From contig NW_019091387.1 in the NCBI RefSeq assembly GCF_001949145.1, forward strand, positions 2,024,734 through 2,065,116: DNA of 40,383 bases, written 5' to 3'. Position 1 is the first letter of the stretch; each line of letters opens with the position of its first letter. The notes beneath the pieces were generated by a model. It did not search any database, had not been told where the DNA came from, and was given only the letters and a program-made list of their open reading frames with translations. Shown here in pieces: positions 32,961 to 40,383 of this stretch. The position numbers and the translations under genes are program-made. The DNA is from Acanthaster planci. Lineage: Eukaryota > Echinodermata > Asteroidea > Valvatida > Acanthasteridae.

Positions 32961-35739
32961 CTACAGAAAAAAAAATAAAATAGGAGTAATGTCATGGTAA
33001 CCCTTTCTCAAAAGACTCTATGAAGTCAATTCTAATACAGTTATTTCAGAGGATATCGTCATGACTTCTGCTTCTAATTTTTACTCTAATCTCCAATGAT
33101 GCCATAAGCTGTAATAATTGATTCAATACACTGAACACATACCTTTTTTTAATTAGAATTTTCGAAGAAATGTTTCAGTCTATCAAAAGCATACTACAGA
33201 TTACAGTGAGCGATTTCATTCCCAAATTATGGGTAGCAAATATGCTTTGCAATTTTTTGGCATTTATAAGAATTTAGTTTGCAATGTAATCAATGAGTTT
33301 TGTGATTTAATTTAAAATGCATAATTAAACACTATGCAATTGGTTTGATTTAATTACTGATGTTTAGCTAGAATTAGCTAGAATAATCAATAAAACTAAC
33401 AAAGTAAAAAAACATACTCGGCAGCTTGCAGTTAAGATTTTCCTTGACTTTCAAGTAATGAACATCAACCCTAAATACATTTCTTTTATTAACCCTAAAA
33501 ATAGCCAGGTTATTTTGACCCATCTCACAGCTGGGGGGGGGCAGGGAGCTAATAATCATTACAAGTGAAGTTTCAAATCAATCAGACATATGGCTTTGTT
33601 ACGGTCTTTGAAGTTCAAGGCTACAAAAATGCAACCTGTGAGCACTGATCACCATGGTGAAAAATACAGTCCAACAAGGTTAATATGAGCTTGAAGAGAC
33701 TCTCCCAAAAACCTTGTCTCATGGTGAACCCTGTGTTACGTGTTGATACGTAACCCCTTCATAGAGGACAAGCCTGGCATCATGCACCAGCAAGCATTGT
33801 TATACACTACGGCAATGTACTGTGCATGTACATGTACTGTACAGTATCTACAGTGGATCAGTATTCGATGTACAGGTACCAGCCTTTATCTATTTAATAA
33901 GTTTTAAGTCGTATTTATCAGTATGATTCAAATTAATAAAACAAAGATTTTGAATACGCCAACTTGTGTGACGCAACAGCAGAGAACAGTGGTGTAAGTG
34001 GCCGGCCGCACTATGCCACGCAGCGTGGCGAAACACTACCTGGAAACTGGTACTTGATGTTGCACATAAGTAAGGGTTTTTTAAACTTGGGAACCAGTTC
34101 ATGCTTGTAAGGACCGGATGTAAAAGGGCATTGAAATCAGGGACTTTCCGTTGGTTTTTAATTGGCGGGAGGGGATCTATTTTGTAGAAACGTTCGTTTA
34201 ATTTATGGAACAGTACCTTTAATTTTTATTGTGCGACAGGGTTGTGGGAGTTTAATTTGAAAGGGGAATGTGGGACATCAGTTCACTGAAGGAAGGGAAC
34301 GTAAGAAAGGTGTAATTTCCAAAACCTATTTCAATTTTCTTTCCACTGACCATGTGGGGTCATTGTTGAGGATTGTTTGTGCATTTGTTTTCCTCGGCAT
34401 CAAAACTTCCGTCCCATTTATGATTTTCAATTTAGGTTCACCCATTGATTAGTTTAAATTAAAAACCCACCTCTATCGGACCAGACCCACTGTGATTGAA
34501 ACTCCTGTGATGCTTTGACATCACAATACCCATTGTCGCCTTGAACAAAACCTTCCAACGGCACAAGGAACAGAGACACTAAGTCATTGGTGGTAAAGCA
34601 ACAGCCCAAATTGCCGAGTGGATTAGCGTTATTAGAGAACCACTAATGTGCTCCATCAAGATTTACAGGTACTGGGATTAAGCCTTTGAAGAGGTATTTT
34701 CAACTGTACCTGTAAAACCGCTTAAAAAAAGCTTTAAACATTGAGAATGGTTTCTGACACTGCAGGTTAGGTAAAAGTGCTCATCTTGTCAGTGTTCACA
34801 TCTTAGCACAGCTCGTATTAAGTAAGTTTTCTCTCATAGGAATGTGTACATTTTGAACGGGACTGAAGAAATATGCTCGCAGTAAGCACAATCTTCTCTC
34901 AAGCGTGCTCATGTTAATTGTGTTTGACTGTATACATTTTTGGCTGCCTGGTCTTGGGAAAATGGGCACTGCACAGGAGCGGCATGTTCAATATTCACAA
35001 AACTGGTGACAAAATGACTGCAAATTTCTTAATTACTATTAAAACCCTTAAAAGTTCAGCTTCTCAAAAAAGCACAATGGCGATATCAGAAAAACTGTTG
35101 AGGGGATGGATTCCACCCCCCTCCCAGCTTTTTTAAGGTTAAAGTAAACTTTCACAATTTGGTTAAAGTGTACAGCAAATTCAGGAGCCCAGTTGCATGT
35201 TTGGTATGCATCACTGTTTGGTATAGCAATGTTGTTTCTTAAATACATGTAAACCTGAATATTAACCTACATGTTACATTGTTCATATATTAAAGTCAGT
35301 ACTCGTGCCTGGCTCCTTTTCAACCAAAACTTGTGTTATGTGCCAAGCACAAAGAATAATAAATAAGTTATCATTCCAAATGCATTTGTCACCACAGGTT
35401 TGTATGAAAAACACTGTTACTTATTGAGGCACTCATGGCTCTCTGAGTTTTGCTTAAATCCATTTTTATCGCTTCAAGTTATAGCCATCTTGTTATATTT
35501 TCTACCAGTTGATGTTTAATATTGATGTTATCCTTTTGTGTGTGTTTTGTGCTGATTCTTTGGTGCTGCAGCAGACCCTTGGAATATTTTACTGATTTCT
35601 TCTGCTCAATTCTGACGTGCAACAGCCATTTTGGATATGGTCTCCTTCCATTCCTGTTGAAGAAATCTGAATGTCATCGTACTTCGAAATGGCTGCAATA
35701 CAAATTCTTACTGTACTATTGGTGCTTTGCTCATCATGT
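32961..35739. other. Large intron, nothing recognised before the LINE
   Basis: AT-rich. A run of G at 33533-33541 and short chance frames. No minus-strand exon with matching splice signals was seen. Confidence 0.45.
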
Positions 35740-37850
35740 CACCATTTGATAGAGGCAAATATTACAAGCCCAACATGCCTGAGACTTGTTTGACCAGTAC
35801 ACAGTGTTATGACATGGTCTTGGAGCTTCTTGTGAACCCATGTCCCATATCTCAAAAAAAAAAAACTGTGTCCTACTGGATTTCATCCTTCGAAGTTTGC
35901 CATAACCAAATGGTCGAAACACGGCCAGATCTGCTTGTTAATCCCTGGACATAACTACATGTATGCATGGATATCTCCATAAACCCTGGTCCAGAATGCA
36001 GCTTGATCTCTCAAGAAGAAAAGAGCGAGTCGAATGATCCACAAACAAGTGTATCCATCAAGTATTTATGAAATCACCTTCTCAAGATCCGCAGATCTTT
36101 TGGGGGCTTGATTTCTCACAAGATGCTTAACATTCTTAAAATCAAGTGAATTCTGCAATTTAGGGGAAGAGGGCTGGCCATAGTAACACTTTGAATTCAT
36201 TGAATTACATGATGAGTTTGTACAACAAAAGTCCTCTTGTGCAGCCATGTAATCGAACCAGATTTTTGAATCTTCGTTACACTGACCGATTAGTCCTGAC
36301 TGATACACAGAAACTCCATTTGCACCCATCTTTGCTGTCTGGTGTGGTACCTCCTGGAAATCTACGAGCTACCCGTGTTTGTACCCTCCCAGATGTGGTT
36401 ACGAATCAGCCTGACTCTAGAGTCAATGTGGATGATTAAAACCAATTGGTTTGAAATCATCTCCAAATCAAAGGGCTTCATGTAAGACCAGTTTTATGGA
36501 TACGTTAAAAAATCACTTTAGCTCATGTTGTGAATCAGGCAGGCATGACAAGATTCTCACAGGTGATTTCAATTTCAATCTACACCCTGTACTTCAAACG
36601 AAGTCTGCTAAAATCAATAATCAATTATGTCAGTGATTTCAGTGGCACAACATTATAGATTCACCCACAAGAATCACAGAGAAAAGTTCCACGTGTCTTG
36701 ATATGATCATGATATCTAACGAAAGTAAAGTGTTTTCTTCAGGCAACATCACAGTTGGGTTTGGTGAACATAATATTTTGTATATGGCCGACAAAGCCCG
36801 GAAAACTAGAGCTGAGCCAAAATTTATAAAATCAGGGACTTTCCACAGATTTGATGTCAATCTTTTAACTACGATCTCAGAAAAGTTAACAGGGAAATGA
36901 TACGTTGACTAAATAACTCTGATATTGTTGAAGGCTGCTTTTAAAAACAAGTTCACTGAAATGGCGGATCAGCATGCACCTTGGATAGAAATTCATATCA
37001 AGGGCAATTTACCTCCATGGTTTAACCAGGAAATTCATTCATTGTCCCAAGACAGTGATTTCTGTAAAAGAGTTGCCCAGAAGAGTGGTAAATCTAGGGA
37101 TTGGGAATTATACCATACCAAAAGAAACCAGACCAGTAGTGCATCATATATGCTAAGAAATATAATACTCAAATATCATACAGCATAATAAGAGTGATGA
37201 CAAATAGTTTTGGAAGATAATAAAATCTGTTCTTCCATCAAAAGACCATGAATGTATCAGGGAAATTAAAGTGAATGGCACCTGCATTAAGGAGCCAAAG
37301 GATATCCCTAATGCTTTCAACACCTATTTTACAGAGATTGGACATAAACTAGTGCAAAATTTTGATGACGACACTGATAATGCGGGCAACGTTTTAAATT
37401 GTTTAAATGAACATCTGAACTTTGATGAAACTGATGAGGAGTATGTTGTAAAACAGCTGTCTGCCCTTCATGTGGGTAACACAACAGGTATTGATGGAAT
37501 TGATGCCAAGTTACTAAAAGCAGGAGCTCAGGAGATCGTAGCGCCCCTCACATATATCTTAAATTTTACTATTCGCATTGCTGTCATCCCACAGAGTGGA
37601 AGAAGGCTGTCATTTCACCAATTTTCAAAGACGGTATGAAAACAGACTGTAACAATTACAGACCTATATCAGTCTTAATTACCTGTGACCTGTAAAATTC
37701 TCGAGAGGGCCATTCCCATCCAAGTGTACAAGCATTTGCATTTATCAAGTGCCAATCTGGTTTTCGTCCTCAACACTCAACACTTACTGCCTTATTATTT
37801 TATATTTCTTTTAACTCAATAAATGCATTTCATAGAGAAACGCTATGCAT
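35740..37850 (+). pseudogene. CR1/L2-like LINE relic with endonuclease, RT start and 2A-like motif
   Basis: The domains appear in order on the plus strand with frame changes. First comes a 2A-like DISINPGP (35970-35993). Then endonuclease blocks: ILTGDFNFNL (about 36555), SPTRITEKSSTCLDMIM (about 36660), GFGEHNILYMADKARKTRAEP (where an SDH triad is expected) and TFHRFDVN. Next are NLPPWFNQEI and a linker. Then the RT N terminus: NAFNTYFTEIGHKL, LHVGNTTGIDGIDAKLLKAG, PTEWKKAVISPIFKDG, NNYRPISVL and SGFRPQHSTLTALL. It stops before the catalytic YADD. The copy is truncated at its 3' side and broken by stops. It lies in an intron, antisense to the host gene. Confidence 0.88.
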
Positions 37851-38349
37851 TCAATTTCTCAGCCAACATTCTTGCAAGTGCTGGGTTGAGCCCCACCTGT
37901 GTTAAGATTCCTAATCTCCTGGGATTGGTGAACCACAGGATTTGTGAATTTGATGAGTACAAACTGGAGTGGTCTGTGTGCTCACTTAGGATGGGTTTCA
38001 AAGGGATGTATACATAATGTTTACCAGGTTCTTGCCTTTGGGTCCTCATCATGTTTTCAAGCAACAGTAATTGAAAATTTTACATGTAATTATGCATTAA
38101 TGATTAATACGTATACTTGCATTTTCCAGATCACTAGGACTTACTAAAGAACAATAAATACTAAAAGAGGGACAACTGCAGCAGATCAAATGTACATGTT
38201 CTTTCTCTCATGCTCTCTAGGGCCAAGATTTGGTTTGCTGTGTTTGTGAAAAAGTATCATACAGTCATCCTATCAATTATGACAAAAAGAAGAACCTTTG
38301 TTGCAGGAGGGACACCACATGTAAATGCTGATATCGCAGCTGAACCTAC
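37851..38349. other. Intronic sequence, nothing recognised
   Basis: No exon or named element seen between the LINE relic and the kinase exon. Confidence 0.5.
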
Positions 38350-38539
38350 CCTAAGCCCAGAGAACCTTGGATTCTTCTCAAATAGCTCCATCTGGTAGTT
38401 GGGCAAAGCTCCTAGAATCTTCTGGATAATGAAAAGTTGATCAACCTCACTCTCTCCTGGGAAAAGAGGCTGTCCATCACTCAGCTCACCCATGATGCAA
38501 CCAACAGACCAGATGTCAACTGCCTTGCCATAAGGGGCT
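38350..38539 (-). CDS. CDKL5: CDKL5-like gene, kinase subdomain IX exon
   Basis: 190 bp, acceptor gtctcttgacag, donor AGG|gtaggt. The first base completes a Gly codon, then [40 protein letters not shown] and NPRFSGLR follow. This is the CMGC kinase region after the activation loop: the invariant Asp and Trp of D-x-W-S-x-G are present, and the [14 protein letters not shown] block is specific to CDKL5. In vertebrates CDKL5 is a Ser/Thr kinase acting on microtubule and cilium regulators. ATP-binding, HRD, DFG and TEY segments must lie in exons beyond 40383. It is the first exon of the gene visible here. Confidence 0.95.
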
Positions 38540-40100
38540 CTGTCAAGAGACAAAAAGCAAGCAAAAAACATAATGAGTGCACAAATGTCAGTGAAATTTG
38601 AAATTATCACTTCGTAATTAAGCATTTTGTATATCATTAATTTATGTTAGGGGAGCATGGCGTAACCCTTGACACGAGGCCCTTGAAAAACTTGTCTTTG
38701 CTGAGGCCATGCGGCCACTGGACCCCTTTTGTTAAACTTTAATCCCTTTACAAAATACTAGTCTGACAATCATTTATCAGGGGGTTTTCATTCTCCTTGC
38801 AGAACAACCTGCCCAGCCATGCAGAGCTCCTTCCAGGTAGGCCTCTGTCCACAGTTTATTGTTTACTAAGGGAGCTTGTCCAAAAGGTCCCTGCATTTTA
38901 ACCGCACACGGTCACTGCGGTTGAGCCCTGTTGCTAGGAACTGCGGCAGCAGTGTTGAGGCTCACTCATTTAAATTTAAGAACATTTAATGAGGCAGCCC
39001 TAGGATGAACACAATTATTATGCTGATGCTCTTGAATTATGCATGCCTGCTGCAGTGACCACGGTCAACCCAAACATTCTATGCGTGGTGCACAGACAAA
39101 CGCTTGGTGTACATGTACATGTTCATGTATATCTACTGGTTATTTTCGGAATGTGTAAAATGGGCGGCGCATCTGCAATTCAAAGTGTCAGGGACATAAA
39201 TGTGGTGATTTTTTCTCAGACTGTCACAAAAAAGCAGACTCTCTATATGCTACAAAGGTGATCCGCGCAATGCCCTAAAATATACATTTTACTTGGCACA
39301 ACACCGAATCACACACGGAGAGCACAATTCTGTATTTCAACATGCGCATAGGTGTTCCTGTACAGCATCGTTCGCACACACGTGTGCAACCAGACTTGTG
39401 CAAGGATTAAATGATGTGACTTTTGTCACTTCGTGACAATAGAGAAACACAGAGACCAAGCTTTTTGTTAGTTGTTGTTTCCAGTTGCTATGGAATTAAA
39501 CAACATTTTGCTTTGAAACTCTGCTAATTTGTTCATTAGATCAAAGGAAGTAAAATCGTAGGAAAAACTCCAGATCGAAAAATTTTTGATTTTCCGCTGG
39601 CGGGTTTTTGCCACTTCGTGAAAACACAGACAAATTGATCAAATACAGTGTATATTGTGATGTGTTTAGAATAACAATATTCACTGTCGTATGAAAAAAG
39701 GTTAGTGTGCACGTGAGATTCAAAAAAAGCAAATACATGTTTGAAAGCATCGATCCAGGGATTTTAAATCAAAAGGCTTTCGATCTCCATGAATGACAAT
39801 CAGGTTATGAGGGTGCTATTGCAGAATTACGGTAACACCTACCTGGGGTTTTTAATTTTCAATAAACTGTCCTATATTGAACCATAGATGGCGTTAAAAC
39901 TGTACCTGCCTCGATTTTTTGCCATAGGGTTTGTACACACAATTGCTTGAGCAACTTCGACCAAGAATTAATACCAGAACGAAAGAGAAATCAGACTAAA
40001 TTTTCCCTTCCGTTCGATTGCAAATATACCCAAGAGTCAGATTTTCAAATAATGTTTCATAATTTTTTTCCAGTTTAGACAAAAATCATGTGACATGAAA
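38540..40100. other. Intron of the CDKL5-like gene, nothing recognised
   Basis: No kinase exon found on the minus strand, so the upstream exon (expected to carry the activation loop) lies outside. There is a short CA/TG-rich patch near 39110-39130. Confidence 0.55.
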
Positions 40101-40383
40101 TTAACCACTTCCTGCTGGGGACTCCGGGATTGGAGACGTATGGTTTATATGGGTGGCCGGGGTCTCCGAACTCAGACAAAGGAAACAGGGCCCTGTAACA
40201 AAAGACCGTACTCCGAACAAAAGACCGTACTCCGAACAAAAGACCAGGCTGCTGGGCATTACCGGCATTTTTCACTCTCAAAAGTGGTGATAATCCAGCC
40301 CTGTTTTGAATACTTGGGCGTCAATGAAGATCACCTGTCAACTTAGAGTAGTGCCTAAAGATTACTTGGTGCGGCTACAAACG
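40101..40383 (+). mobile_element. TTAA-flanked MITE, copy 3 (cut by window end)
   Basis: Starts TTAACCACTTCCTGCTGGGG and matches copy 1, including aacaaaagacc, ctgctgggcattacc and gataatccagccctgttttgaa. It then jumps to the part of copy 1 near tcaatgaaggttaactgtca, so about 260 bp of the interior is missing. The segment aacaaaagaccgtactccg is duplicated in tandem. The right end is beyond the window. Confidence 0.85.

Noticed and set aside
38813-38846. A 34-bp exon-like piece on the plus strand (ctccttgcag before, gtaggcc after)
   Set aside because: Good splice-like edges, but no neighbouring plus-strand exon and no recognisable protein. Chance is likely.
1-40383. CRISPR array, operon, integron or prophage
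   Set aside because: The DNA is eukaryotic. The regular repeats present are tandem without unique spacers.

Overview
The window looks like nuclear DNA from an animal, probably a marine invertebrate. It is AT-rich and intron-rich, with GT-AG splicing, vertebrate-type poly(A) signals, tRNA-derived SINEs, CR1/L2-like LINEs, DIRS-type retroelements and a TTAA-flanked MITE family. There are no operons and no bacterial gene layout. I cannot name the species; a non-vertebrate deuterostome is my guess.

The one host gene I can support runs leftward (minus strand) across almost the whole window. It is the 3' part of a CDKL5-like (cyclin-dependent kinase-like 5) gene. Reading 5' to 3' on the minus strand, the visible exons are 38539-38350 (kinase subdomain IX onward), 32960-32880, 31903-~31776 (end of the kinase lobe), 31216-29950 (a large tail exon), 29898-29746 (less certain), 28055-27921, 22350-22194, 20263-20146, 12610-12447, 7204-7010, 6918-6799 and 3143-2766 (stop codon). 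A poly(A) signal lies at 2643-2638. The ATP-binding lobe, catalytic loop and activation loop are outside the window, beyond 40383. Splice phases agree at nearly every junction. The two exceptions are the 31.8-31.2 kb junction and the 20.1-12.6 kb junction.

The introns are full of transposon relics. There is a minus-strand LINE RT fossil (about 7.7-9.0 kb) next to a 48/49-bp tandem array that appears to have arisen from its RT reading frame. There are a 40-bp AT-rich tandem array (11.5 kb), a DIRS RT fragment on the plus strand (15.0-15.6 kb), an assembly gap (16040-16866), and a LINE C-terminal zinc-finger relic (17.2-17.4 kb). SINEs lie at 18.4, 18.8-19.3 and 21.3 kb, and fold-back elements at 13.3, 21.8 and 22.9 kb. 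A minus-strand DIRS element with RNase H and tyrosine recombinase relics spans 24.3-26.2 kb, and a plus-strand CR1/L2-like LINE with a decayed 2A-like motif spans 35.7-37.9 kb. Three copies of one TTAA-flanked MITE family lie at 6.1, 28.9 and 40.1 kb.

The left 2.6 kb is outside the gene. It may hold the 3' end of a convergent plus-strand gene, but the evidence is only a poly(A) signal. I found no sign of a wholly new system. The most interesting items are the higher-order tandem array inside a LINE fossil, the MITE family, the internally duplicated DIRS RNase H motif, and the divergent CDKL5 tail with a conserved C-terminal end.
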